Below are positions 47,461 through 58,155 of a DNA stretch of 64,000 bases, one piece after another; the first letter of the stretch is position 1, and each line of letters begins with the position of its first letter. Source of the DNA: Eleusine coracana subsp. coracana (Eukaryota; Streptophyta; Magnoliopsida; Poales; Poaceae); assembly GCA_032690845.1 (NCBI GenBank), contig CM064421.1, positions 37,996,963-38,060,962 of the forward strand, written 5' to 3'. A program made the position numbers and the translations under genes. The notes under the pieces were generated by a model. It was not told the origin of the DNA, ran no database searches, and was given only the letters and a program-made list of their open reading frames with translations.

Positions 47461-50319
47461 ATGGCGGACGCCAAGGATTGTGCGATCATGGCTGAGGCGC
47501 AGATCGCTCAGCCTCTCGGGCGGTGGCCGATACTGTCCTACGGCGTCGGCCACATGCTGAACGACATCACGTCGGCTTGCTGGTTCACGTACCTGCTGCT
47601 CTTCTTGCAACAAATCGGGCTTGCTCCAAGGTAATTAACTCTAGCGTCGAAATTAACTGGTTCATCGTGAAGCTCTCGTTTTCTTAAGTGAAAAACTTTC
47701 ACTGCACCTGACTTTGGCTTGAGCTTCATCTTGCAGGGATGCAGCTATTGTGATGCTTTCAGGCCAGGTCGCAGATGGGCTCATGACGATTCTGGCCGGC
47801 GAGATGGTATTACACGAATCGCAACTGAACTTAAATGCAGATTATAAATCATTCATGATTGGTCTATGAACAATGTGCTATACGCTCAGATCGACAGGTT
47901 TGGCCGCTTCAAGCTGTGGCACATTGGAGGATCAGTCCTGGTGGGCGTTTCCTTCTCCTCAGTCTTCGGTGGCTGCCTGCTCTGCACCATCCTGGGAACA
48001 GATTCGTACCTTGTGAGGACCGTCGGTTACAGTTTCTTCGCCGCAGTGTTCAACATCGGTTGGGCGGCCACACAAGTTTCGCACATGTAAGCGCCTTTTC
48101 TCGTCTTGAAAATGGATACCTTTCGCCTTGGCATACGAAATTTGATGCATTTTCTTTCGTCCATCAGGTCAATGGTAAACTGCATGACACAGAATCCGAC
48201 AAGCCGTGTTGCGTTAGCAAGCTGCCGGAATGCATTCACCATGGTGAGTACTACTGTACTAGCAACATCGTCGTCAGTCATCTTGTAGGCACTTCTACAT
48301 CAAACAGGAATCTTCTTACTGTTGTCCTTTTCCTGATAGAAACTTTACTGCTAAAAAATTAAAAGTGTGTGGCTCAGTTGATTAGTGTCCATTTGATCAA
48401 TCAACTTTGTCTTGTCCCGTTAAACCTTTTTTTTTCCCCTCATGTGGGATATGCTTGATGCTCACTGGGTTTATGAATGTACAGGTGGCGAATCTTGGTT
48501 TATATGCGGTCGCTTTAGGTGTCTTTGGCGCTGTGAAGGCCAAAGAATGTTCAGATATTGTTCTGCAGGTGCCGCATGAACTTTGCCGTTATGGTCACCC
48601 ACATGAATGTTTTCTGCTACTAAACTACCCTCCGTTTTTTCCTTCTTACGACCCTGCAGTATCGCTGGATTGCCTACCTGTCAATTTTTATAGGATGCTG
48701 CTTCCTGGTGATCTTTCATGCTGGAACGAAAGAACCAACGTACGTTGGTATATAATAGAAAATGTAGCATTACATTACCGACGAAAATACCTCATGAATA
48801 ATGTGCGCTGAATCTGTGATTTTGCAGCTTGAAGTCTGAATCTAACTGTAAGAAGAAAGCTAGGATTTCTTGGAGTTACTGGTTCAAGAAGGCCTTGTAC
48901 TACCAAGTCGCTCTGCTGTACATGCTTGCAAGACTGATCACAAACGTCTCTCAGGTCGGGTACCATGTGCAGTCAGAACAAGTTAAAGTTTTCAATCAAC
49001 ATGAAAAAATGCACATGGCATGCTCTATCTATCTATATCACCAGCTTTGATCTTTAAGTGCAATCAGGATTTTTTTTTAAAAAAAGAAGGTCCCATCTGT
49101 CGAGCACATTAGTCACTAAGATTTTATACCATTCTTTTACTGCTCCCATATTTTAAGTACAGAATTTTTGTCAGACAAAATCTTCCGCCTTTATTCTGAG
49201 AAGAATATAGGGCACGTTGCTTCGTAATTAGATTGCACAATATACCAGTAACAATGAGCTTCCCTTGTCTGTACTAACTAATTATGTTCGGCACATTATG
49301 TACTGGTATAATCTCTGATATGGCCCTAACGTATACTCTTTCCATTGTCAGTCCCTCATCGCGTTCTATGTCACCAGAGACTTGAGAATGAACGAATACT
49401 CCAAAGCAATTGTAAGTTCTTCCACGCATTGCTCTTGCCCCAACATGAGTGTACAGCCTCTCTTTTTTTCTTCCCTCACACTTTTGATCTCCCTTTCTGC
49501 AGATACCAGCGATCATCTTCTGCTGCAGCTTCTTGGTGTCCGTTGTCCTGCAGGTCCAACAACCTCTGCGCTAACTCGTTATTCAAGCTTCCACACTGCA
49601 ATAATCCTCAACCCGATCTCATACTACGTCTCTGCAACAACTGTATGCATTGCAGGAGATCAAGTGGAACAGCCGTCGGCTCAAGTCCCTCCTGACCATC
49701 GGCGCGACGCTCTGGGTCATCTCCGGCGTCGCGGTGTTCGTGCTCCCGAGCGAGATGAGCAACCTCATGTACCCTCTCGCCATGGTCATCGGCGCTGCCA
49801 ACGCCCTCGTCATGGTAAACCGTCACATATAATTTCACACCATTCTTTCTCGTTACAATCTGTAAAATGGCTTGCTTCATAGTGTTCTGACTTCCGAGCA
49901 GGTCACGACAGTTGGCCTGGAGAGCGCGTTGGTAGGGGAGGACCTGAACGGATGCGCCTTCGTCTACGGCTCGCTGAGCTTCCTGGACAAGATATCCTGC
50001 GGAATCGCGCTCTTCGTCCTCGAATCATATGAAGGTAACTGCGACATTGATCGGCAAGAGCACAGCACCCATGGGAACATTCAGTCTTTCACACTGTTTT
50101 GCTGCTGGAATTACTGATATATCAACCGTTCTGCTTTTTGGGGTTGCAGGCACGATAAGCTGCGGCGAGACGAGGGGACTGAACACGGTGAGCAGGTACG
50201 GGACGGGCCTGATCCCCTCGTGCTTCGCTGTCCTCTCCCTGGTGGTCACCTCCACGCTGAGGCTGCACGATGACGACGCCTCGAGAGCCACTGCCCTGGA
50301 AGCACCGCTCCTTGTCTGA
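47461..50319 (+). CDS. MFS transporter, MFSD12-like
   Basis: Twelve exons join in phase: 47461-47630, 47737-47806, 47890-48086, 48168-48243, 48485-48568, 48660-48739, 48828-48954, 49352-49411, 49503-49553, 49656-49814, 49902-50034 and 50150-50319, giving 458 residues. The protein has many hydrophobic segments. The N-terminal 'SYGVGHMLNDITSACWFTYL' and the loop 'GEMIDRFGRFKLWH' after the second transmembrane helix are typical of the MFSD12/GPH-like branch of the major facilitator superfamily. 'SMVNCMTQNPTSRVALASCR' and 'VGLESALVGEDLNGCAFVYG' support this. Animal MFSD12 imports cysteine into lysosomes and melanosomes; plant substrates are not established. The start gives a soluble Met-Ala-Asp lead before the first helix. 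A truncated copy of exon 10 and the 3' UTR lies downstream. Confidence 0.93.
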
Positions 50320-52006
50320 ACCGGAAGTATTCAGTAATTGGTGACACCTCACATAGTACACTGTATGTATTCCAGATTGAAGAAAGAAGGAATGTGCATC
50401 CTTTTCAATTAGGTTTGAAAAGAAATAAAGTGTATGTTCCCGTGCTGCTTTTTTCAATTAGATTTGAAAAGAGGGCATGCTTATTGTACAAGTCATGTCA
50501 ATTGTGTATAAGTATTCACCACAGTTCCAGTTTTGAGATTGAAAGAAAAGATGTAGTAATCTTTTGTGCAAAGCTTGTCTACACATCATTCAAATTACTG
50601 TACAACGCTGGGAAGGAATGGATGGAACGAAATTACAGACCCGTGTGAGGAAAAAAATTGAGAAAACATCTTTTCTATAGCATATTTTTTGTTGTTGTTG
50701 TGTTATGATTTTTTTTTTCTTATCACAACTGCTACATCTGTCTAGTTTTATTTTCTAGTTTGTTTTGCAATGCCCGTCGGAGTTCGGGAAAGAAACACAG
50801 GTGATGGAGTGAAACTTATACCATATCAAATACAAGATGATCTTACTCAAGCAAACACAGCCAACCAAATAAGAGCTTGTACTGGCCAAAAGTAATCTAG
50901 ACACCCAACCAACCAAGCACCTATGTTTATGTCTTGTATTACCAAAGACTGGCTTGGGCTGGCCTGTTTTGGATCGTAATCATCGTATGCATCCCTACAT
51001 CAAACCGATCACACCCTGTGAGTTTCCATTCCCCTGTTCGTGCATCAGGTAAGCCGTGGCATTTACTGAGAACTTGTCCCCGGAATCCGGCATCGATGCG
51101 TGCGTGGGTTCAGACTAGTTGTTCGAATTATCTTAAAAAACGGGAATGCTTCTGAGCGTGCTCATGATCCGGTTGAATGTGTCGGTCAAGATCAGAATTC
51201 GGAAGTGTAAATACAGGGGGCGAAGGGCGAGGGAACTACCTGATGGCAGAGTGATCAATTTATTGCCACAATTTATTGGAGGGAGTATAGTATGCACATC
51301 CGGTTGCGATGGATGAGTCACATATCCAATGTTATAGGCCAGATGAGTCACATATCCAACGTTTTTCGAGGAATCTATCTAAGAATACGCTAGCTTATTC
51401 AAAAAAAAAAAAAAAAAGAGAGAGAGAGAAGAAACTCGGTCACGACGAACTATAAGTCTAACAGGCATGGGCCGCACCAAATGGAACAGTCCGATACTGC
51501 GCAGCTTCTCGTTGTTCTCCTCGCGGATCCGAGCGACCTCAGCCACGACGATGTTGTATCTGGCTTGGCTAGCGCTGGACGTCGCTAGCACCTCGACTAT
51601 CTCCGGAGGCAGGCGCTGCCTGTCTGACAGTCCATCGTTTCCCTTGTTTTTTTTGACCGCCTCTGACCCTGTCAGCGACCTCCCTGTCAAAGTCCTAGTC
51701 GTCGGCGAGCTCCATCGCGCTTCTCTTGGCACGCTTGATGGTGTTTGTCGTGTCCACCTCCATGTGCTTCGTCTCCATCTCCGGTGGCGCTTTCGACCCT
51801 AGCTCGAACAATATGATTTGATGATGGATGGCCGCATTCTGCCTCTCCTCGCATTGCGATCCCCGCCCCGTTTTATTGCCACGATTTTTCCTGGGCTTCG
51901 ACTTGCCTTCCAAATCCATCGTTTCCTACTCGGACATCGGCAACATCGTGGCCGAAAAGTTTGGCTAAATCGTGTTATTCACTCGGAATCGGATCTACGT
52001 GGCACT
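50320..52006. other. 3' UTR of transporter gene and intergenic DNA
   Basis: 50320-50660 is the likely 3' UTR. 51397-51430 has a poly-A run followed by GA repeats. A minus-strand composite frame (51379-51919) contains a hydrophilic, charged sequence (for example 'MEVDTTNTIKRAKRSAMELA') with internal stops, perhaps a remnant of a transposon-related or Myb/NAM-like gene, but I cannot name it. Confidence 0.45.
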
Positions 52007-52175
52007 GATCAAGTGGAACAGCTCTGGGTCATCTCCGGCGTCGCGGTGTTGGTGCTCCCGAGCGAGATGAGCAACCTCATGTACTAGGTAATAATCATTC
52101 GTGTACACCAGATTATTGTACAACGCTGGAAGGCATGGACTGAAAGGAAGTACAGAACCGTGTGAAAAAAAAAAG
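52007..52175 (+). pseudogene. Scrambled partial copy of the MFSD12-like gene
   Basis: 52007-52084 repeats parts of exon 10 of the upstream transporter gene. It has 'gatcaagtggaacag', then skips about 35 bases and continues with the sequence for LWVISGVAV(L)VLPSEMSNLMY, ending at a TAG. 52112-52175 then resembles the 3' UTR at about 50592-50655 ('ttgtacaacgctgg', 'cagaaccgtgtga'). Exons 11-12 are missing between them. The fragment cannot encode a transporter. Confidence 0.8.
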
Positions 52176-52277
52176 AAACTACAGCAACACACTGAAAACA
52201 TCATCATCGACAGGCACCATCCCAACACCAAGTGCCAAGAGAGAAGACTCGGATGATCGAACGCCGGGGCGGCTCGC

Positions 52278-53373
52278 TCACAGCTCGTCGACGGTCCGTG
52301 TCCCCGTGGCGTCGGACCGGTGGTGGTGGTGGTGCTTCCCCACGCCGCCGTCGCCGTCAGCGCCGGCGACCTTCTGCTTCACTCCCTCGATCCTGTCCTT
52401 GGCCGCGTCGGCCGTCTCCCTCGCCACCTCCTTCACCTTCTCCTTGGCCGCCTCCGCCGTCTCCCACGCCGCGTCCTTGGCGCCCGCCGCCTTCCCCTTG
52501 GCCGCCTCCGCCTTCTCCCACGCCGCGTCCTTGGTGGACCCCGCCGTGTCGGCCGCCGCGTCCTTCGCGGCCTTGGCCTTCTCTGCGGCGGCGTCCTTGG
52601 CCGACTTGGCCTTCTCGGCCGCCGCGTCCGTGGTCTGGCGCAGCGTTTCGTACCCCTGCCCGGCCTTCTCCGCGGCGGCGTCCTTCGCCGACCCGGCCTT
52701 CTCGGACGCTTTGTCCGTGCTCTGGCGCAAGGTCTCGTACCCTTGCCCGGCCTTCTCCTTGGCCGCCTCCTCGACCTTGGCCTTGCCCTGCTTGGACCGC
52801 TCGTGCGCCTCCGCGCCCTGCTCGCTCGCCGCCCCGGCGGCCTCCTTGGCCTTGTGCTTCGCGTACCCGGCCGTGCTCGACGCCTCGCCCGCCGCGCCCT
52901 TCACCGTCTCCGCCGCCTTGTCCTTGGCGTGCCCCGCCTTGTTCGACGCACTCTCCTTGGCGTCGCCCGCCTTCTTCCCCGCCTCTGCAGCAACAGCAAC
53001 ACGTTCACGGGTCGCGTTCAGTACCAGTAAAAATTTGAAATTTCGACACTGCACTGCACGGCGGAATTTAAAAGGAAAAAAGATTTTACTCACCGGAGGC
53101 GGCGTGCTGGGCGGACTCGCGCGCGGACTTGACGGTGTGGCCGGCCTTGCGCGCGGCCTCCTCCTCGTCGTGGTGCTTCAGCCCGAGCCCCTCCGAGATC
53201 TTCTCCTTGGCCCAGTCCGTCCACGACTCCTCGTCCTTGCTGCCCGCCGCCTGATCCGTCGTGGCCTGCACATCGTCCAGGGTCGTCTTCGCCGCCACAA
53301 CGCCTGACGCTGCCACCATAACCACCAGCAGCACCAGCGCCGCCAGCCTCTTCGACCGCCACACGACCGCCAT
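52278..53373 (-). CDS. Group-4-type LEA protein with signal peptide (DC8/D-29-like)
   Basis: Two exons (53094-53373 and 52278-52984) give 328 residues. Residues 1-27 form a signal peptide ('LAALVLLVVMVAASGVVAA'). The mature part is dominated by repeats of an 11-residue amphipathic pattern such as AAEKAKSAKDA and KEKAGQGYETLRQ, rich in Ala, Lys, Glu and Asp and nearly free of hydrophobic blocks, the mark of late embryogenesis abundant proteins. A run of five His precedes the C-terminal TVDEL, which resembles a K/HDEL-type ER-retention signal. Such proteins accumulate in seeds and under dehydration and protect membranes and proteins. Its likely site is the ER, vacuole or cell wall. A G-box/ABRE-like CACGTG lies upstream. 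The frame is intact. Confidence 0.93.
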
Positions 53374-53748
53374 TGATCCCTTTCTTCTACTCGTAGCCCT
53401 CTAGCTCCGCAGCAGCAGCTGCTAGTAGCAAATCAGCGTGAGCAAGTTGTGCACTTCGTCGGAGCGCGCAATCGAATAGTAGTGAAGATCGAAGAAGTGA
53501 TGATCGTGTCCCGGTTTGGGAGGGGCAGGGGCTTTATGGCAGGAGGGGATTGGACGCGTGTCGAGGGCCGTTCGAGGCAGACGGGTGGGGGCGCGACGGG
53601 TGTCCGCCTGAGGTGGCGCGCTGCCGCGACACGTCCGCACGCCGGCCGTGCTCATTGCTTCGCGGTGACAAGCTTCTCGTCGCTTCGCTTCGTTTTGAAA
53701 TGTGACAGTATGTCCTAACGGGGTACGACGAGCCGTGGCGTCGCCAAG

Positions 53749-53754
53749 CACGTG
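53749..53754. promoter_or_regulatory. G-box/ABRE-like CACGTG upstream of LEA gene
   Basis: CACGTG in 'agcacgtggggc' lies about 376 bp upstream of the LEA start codon. The minus strand reads CCCCACGTGCT, which contains the ACGTG core bound by ABF/bZIP factors. A single element is modest evidence for ABA control. Confidence 0.45.
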
Positions 53755-53759
53755 GGGCG

Positions 53760-55020
53760 AGAGTGGTTCGGCGTGCGACGTGAATACTGAGTAGGCACAA
53801 TTTGCTCGACATCCTTCAATATTGACACGACTCCTTGCTATTTATTAAAAGATACTGTGGTAGTTACTTAATGAACACTTTAGTTATTAGGATATTCACA
53901 TTCTTGTACTAAGGAGAGAGATGACTTCAAAAATAAAGATTTTATTTTTGCTATCAGTTTAACATATTTGATAATATAAATATGATGCTTATGAAATTAT
54001 AAAAAAAACTTTTTTATATAAAATAATAATTTTATTTTAAAAATAGCAACTATTACATCATCATATAGTTAATTATATATTAGATATAATCACATTGTTG
54101 TACGATGTGTTCAAATTGGTGTAAGGATAGAAGGGTCAACTTTTCACCCTCTTCTTCATACAAGATAGTTAATATTTAAATTATTTAAGTATTTGTTATT
54201 CAGTTATTATAATTTAATAATATCTTCTAATAACAGATATAATATTAAGTAATGTCTATAAGCAAATGGCATAAGCCCTCACCATAATTGAAATTAGTAA
54301 CTTACAACAAAAAACTCTTCTCATCTGGTGCCTAACCTACTGAAGAGTCATATGCCCAATCACAAAGAGGTTCCAGCATCCTTGTATTAGCTAACCAGAG
54401 ATTTGAGTGAGAGGAAAGAAGAATGTAAACATATTTTTCGTATGATACAAGTTGACCTCAACAAAGCTATGAGTCTGGTGTACAACGACGCGGTTTAGGG
54501 TACCACTAGACCACTAAACCACGGTCTCATAGCCTTTCAATGTACTATTAAACCATTTAACACTTAGGAGATATGAAATATAAATTTTATTTTTAAAACA
54601 TTTCGGGTCGTGACCGTGCCTGTTCAACGGACCATGCCTCCGACTCAAATACGACACGACATCTCGGATCGTGCCGATCCGGAAACTAAATGGTTCGTGT
54701 CATGTCGTGTCTGAACCAGATAAAAAATATTGTGCTTCGGACTTTAGACATCTATAGGGTTAACCGAGCCCTAGCGCATACTTCCATTCATCTTGCCGCC
54801 GGATCACCCAGCTTTAGTTTCATGGACTGTGGGCTCTACGAACCATGGGCTACTCTTGGCTACAACCGACTAAGGTTCGTCGTCACCCGTCACGAACCAA
54901 CAAGCAATGGCCCACGTTCTGTCACGAATCACAACGCATGGGTGTCATGGGCTGTCACGAATCACAACGCATGGGTCATGGGTCAGGGGGACGTTGTTGT
55001 AGCCTGACCTGTTGTCCCGG
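53760..55020. other. AT-rich intergenic DNA with repeat remnants
   Basis: 53820-54300 is strongly AT-rich and holds no gene. 54600-54720 contains 'cgacacgacat', 'gtcatgtcgtgtc' and 'gggtcgtgaccgtgcc', the kind of GTCGTG-rich sequence found in grass retrotransposon or LTR remnants, but I cannot define ends. A tandem duplication of 33 bp lies near 54919-54983. Confidence 0.45.
54919..54983. repeat. 33-bp tandem duplication
   Basis: The segment 'ctgtcacgaatcacaacgca' plus 'tgggtgtcatggg' is followed directly by a second copy missing two bases ('tgggtcatggg'). Confidence 0.85.
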
Positions 55021-55029
55021 TGCCCAGGA

Positions 55030-55429
55030 GATTTTTTTAAAAAAAAATAAATATTTTAAAATAATAATAAACGTAGTCGGACTATAATTTTATAATCTAG
55101 ACGTTTTAAACGCGTCATTGACATTTTATCTCTGGCAAACGCGTCAATCAGCGGTGGTCGTCATGTTTGCCTGCGTGACTGGATCACGACCAGTCCAACG
55201 CGTCGAGGAGATTGACGCGCTTGACTGGTCGTGGTCGAGTCACGCGAGCCGACGGGGCGATCACCGCTGACGTGACAGGTAAACGCGCTAAGCTGGCTGG
55301 CGCGTTTGTCAGAGGTAAAACGTTAAACTATCTGACGTATTTAAAGCGTCTAGATTATGAAATTATAGTCTGTCTGTGTTTATTAATATAATATTATTTT
55401 AAAAAAGTTTATTTTTTTTAAAAAAATTC
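55030..55429. mobile_element. Mutator-like fold-back MITE (400 bp)
   Basis: A perfect 9-bp direct repeat TGCCCAGGA flanks the element (55021-55029 and 55430-55438), the target size of Mutator-type transposons. The two ends are inverted repeats: left GATTTTTTTAAAAAAAAATA, right (reverse complement) GAATTTTTTTAAAAAAAATA. The inverted repeat continues inward through 'actataatttt(a)' and 'ataatctagacg', 'caaacgcg', 'cagcggtg' and 'cacgaccagtc', reaching the centre near 55230. The element is therefore almost one long hairpin with a loop of only a few bases, and the right arm is about 35 bp longer in part. No protein is encoded. Confidence 0.85.
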
Positions 55430-55699
55430 TGCCCAGGAGAGGTCCAAAGCGGAACTCGTATGACCGGGTCGTTCCGTCCACCGCATGGCGCCACATGACA
55501 ACGCGCCCAACCGAACCCGAGCGTGAAAGTGAAACGTGCCGAACCCAACAACCGTGGTGGAATGGAAGCAGTAGAAAGATCTCGGCGACTGTAGCGTGGC
55601 CGCGCGCCCCGAGCTGCCGTGTCCACGTTCCACTCTCCTGCTTCGCACGCACGCGCTCACTCGTCCCGCCGCTCTCGCCTCTCGCCTTGGAACGTAAAA

Positions 55700-57707
55700 A
55701 TGGCAGCTTCCTCGCCGTCTCTCCCGCCGCCGCCGCCGCCCACCCCCACCACCACCCTGGCGGGGAACCTCACGGCCTCCTCCCTCCTGTCCATCCCGCC
55801 GCCGCGGCCCCGCCTCGCCGCGGCGCACCGGCGGGCGGTCGTCGCCGCGTCGGCGTCCTCCCGGCCCCCGCTCCCGCCCCCGCCGTCGCCTGAAGGGGAC
55901 GGCGAGGAGCAGGAGGTGGAGAGGGCCATGGGGATGGACGGGGGCATCCCCGGGACCTCCGGCGAGTTCCTGCGCCGCGTCTCGTCCCGCGCCTACGGCA
56001 TGCGGCGCCACCTCATGGAATCGCTCGACTCCCTCGCCTACGACGGTAACGGTTCCTGGATCTTAACACGCTAATGTTTATGTCCTTGTTTCCTTGATTT
56101 CGCTAGGTCCACAATTTGGGGTTTAACAAACTGGAGCTTAAATCGAAATGATCAGGGTTTAGTTGTGTATGCTTCGTGTTTGATGAAATTCCTGGGACGG
56201 ATTGTCCAAAGATAAGATCTCGTGTGCACGGGAGGATTGCGTGCGGCAGTGGATTGGTGATCAGAACCAATCTCTGTTAGGCTTGTAGCTTCACGCCTCT
56301 TCTGTGTTTTGTGTAGTTTGAGCCTTCAAGGTGGACCAAGATATTTGTTGTGTGTACGCTAACTGTTGGAAACCCAAGATCTTTGCTCTGATTTGGCCCA
56401 GATCATGTATCCAGATCTAATGCCCATGGAAAATTGGTCTCTTTACATAAATGGCTATGCGTAAGCTACTCTTTATATGATATGACCAGAAAATATACAC
56501 ACTGATTCAACAAGCTTTCTGTGTTATTCCGTACTATTTGATTGATTAGTTGAGTTCTGATACATATAAACCAGAAAATATGAAAATTTGGTAATTTCGT
56601 TCGTTTTCACCTTTCTTTTTGGGTTTATATTTTGTAAGTTCTCCTTATCCAGTAAATTTATGTTAGTAATAACTTTGTGGTATTTCGTGATGGTTCAGTA
56701 CTGGAGACAAACCCATGGAGAGAAGATTCTAAGCCGGTGTATGTGCTTGCTAGAAGTGATAACCTTCTATGGACAATGAAAACCCGTAGGAGCCGCGGGT
56801 GAGAACTGTGTGATACTTTCAACAAGTACTTTGTTAGAATTGAGCAGTTAACTGAAGTTCTATGAATTGTTGGTGTCTTTACCGTGTTCTGCAGCGAAGT
56901 TGAAAGGGAACTTGGGAAGCTTTTCTCAAACGGAGGGGGCTCAGGAATTGGGACTAAATCGAAGTACACTGGCTCCAAGTTCAACATGCTTGTAGAAGAC
57001 ATCAGAGATGGAGTACTGGTGAGTAATTATTCTGAAGGAGTATGTTTCTCTCGGACATGTTCTAGGCAGGGCAGGAGATAACCTGCTGTATTTACTTTTC
57101 CTCTAGCCTTCCTCTATCTTCTTACCCTTTTCTCCATGTGCTAATGCACAAATTCACTCAAATGAAAATTATGCTGCTGATACCCGAATACACAAAGAAT
57201 TGGGAGAAGGGACTCACGGTCAATTGTAGTAGAATATATGGCACTCTGTGTGCATATATGTATACAATTTGTCTCTATCAATACACATTTTTGTACCATG
57301 GTGAAAACCCTCTTAATTTGTTAACAACAAACCTATGCAATTTTTGGACAAACACTTTCTTTACATTCTTCTTATAATCATTTGGGTCCTACCATATAGG
57401 TATTTGAGGACGAGGATGATGCTGTAAGATACTGTGACCTCCTGGAGGGTGGTGGTCAAGGCTGTGAGGGAATTGCAGAGATAGAAGCTTCATCAGTAAG
57501 ATATTGTTTGATGGACCTTCAGAAGTGTTAGTTTTTTCTTAACAACTGATCATACAAGTGCTGATTTATGTGCCCTGTTTGCAGGTCTTCAATATGTGCC
57601 GTAGTATGAAAGCACTTGCTGTTCTTTTCCGCCGTGGAAGCATACCTCCACAGCCTCAAAGCCTGGAGCGTGACCTAAGGGCGAGAAAGCGATCATTGGA
57701 AGACTAG
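55700..57707 (+). CDS. DUF3110 plastid protein
   Basis: Five exons (55700-56045, 56699-56798, 56895-57018, 57400-57495, 57585-57707) yield 262 residues. Residues 1-60 are Ser/Pro/Ala-rich with scattered Arg and no acidic residues, a good plastid transit peptide. The DUF3110 core begins near 'VLETNPWREDSKPVYVLARS' and includes 'KFNMLVEDIRDGVLVFEDED' and 'DAVRYCDLLEGGGQGCEGIA', then 'FNMCRSMKALAVLFRRGSIP'. The family is shared by cyanobacteria and plants and is of unknown function, consistent with a stromal role. Splice borders are all GT-AG. The first ATG is the natural start. Nothing looks disrupted. Confidence 0.92.
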
Positions 57708-57804
57708 GATCTTTAGTGCATTGTGTATATAACTACTAATTTTATTCATCTAGCTGCTGGAAGCAAAGGCCTTAGGCCTTTTATACTGCATATAGTACAT
57801 AGGA

Positions 57805-58015
57805 ATTCACAGCTAAAAGTGAAACGATGTAATTATGTACATTCGATGCTTCAATTTAAAATGAATAAATGTGATTCGTTATAAATTCATAGCCGAAAGT
57901 GAAAAGATGTAATTCTGACAGTAAACACTATAGAGCTCTGTGGAAATGGATATTATTGTAACTATGTACATTCGATGCTCCAATTTACAATGAATAAATG
58001 TGATTCGTTAAGTCA
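57805..58015. repeat. 129-bp-period tandem duplication in the 3' UTR with two poly-A signals
   Basis: 'tgtacattcgatgct' followed by 'caattta(a/c)aatgaataaatg' occurs at 57836 and again at 57965. The preceding 'gaaa(c/a)gatgtaatt' and 'attca(c/t)agc' also recur. Each copy contains AATAAA, so the gene above may have two alternative polyadenylation sites. The second copy has about 50 bp of extra sequence in the middle. Confidence 0.8.
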
Positions 58016-58155
58016 TTTGCTATTGCCATTATTTTGTCATCTCCTGGATGAATGTTACAAGGGTCAACTCAGTTTGATCATACGATGAATCCAACGGACC
58101 CGTTATTATGGTTGCTGCTACCGCTACTGCTACTGTGTTATGAACGCCCCAAATT

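Noticed and set aside
51379..51919. Minus-strand charged frames as a gene
   Set aside because: Stops separate the frames and no splice signals reconcile them; at most an old remnant.
52162..53307. Plus-strand frames of 268 and 381 codons rich in Pro, Arg, Ala and Ser
   Set aside because: They are antisense of the LEA repeats, which give long open frames on both strands because of their biased codons.
54600..54720. Solo LTR
   Set aside because: GTCGTG-rich sequence is suggestive, but I could not find TG...CA ends with a target duplication.
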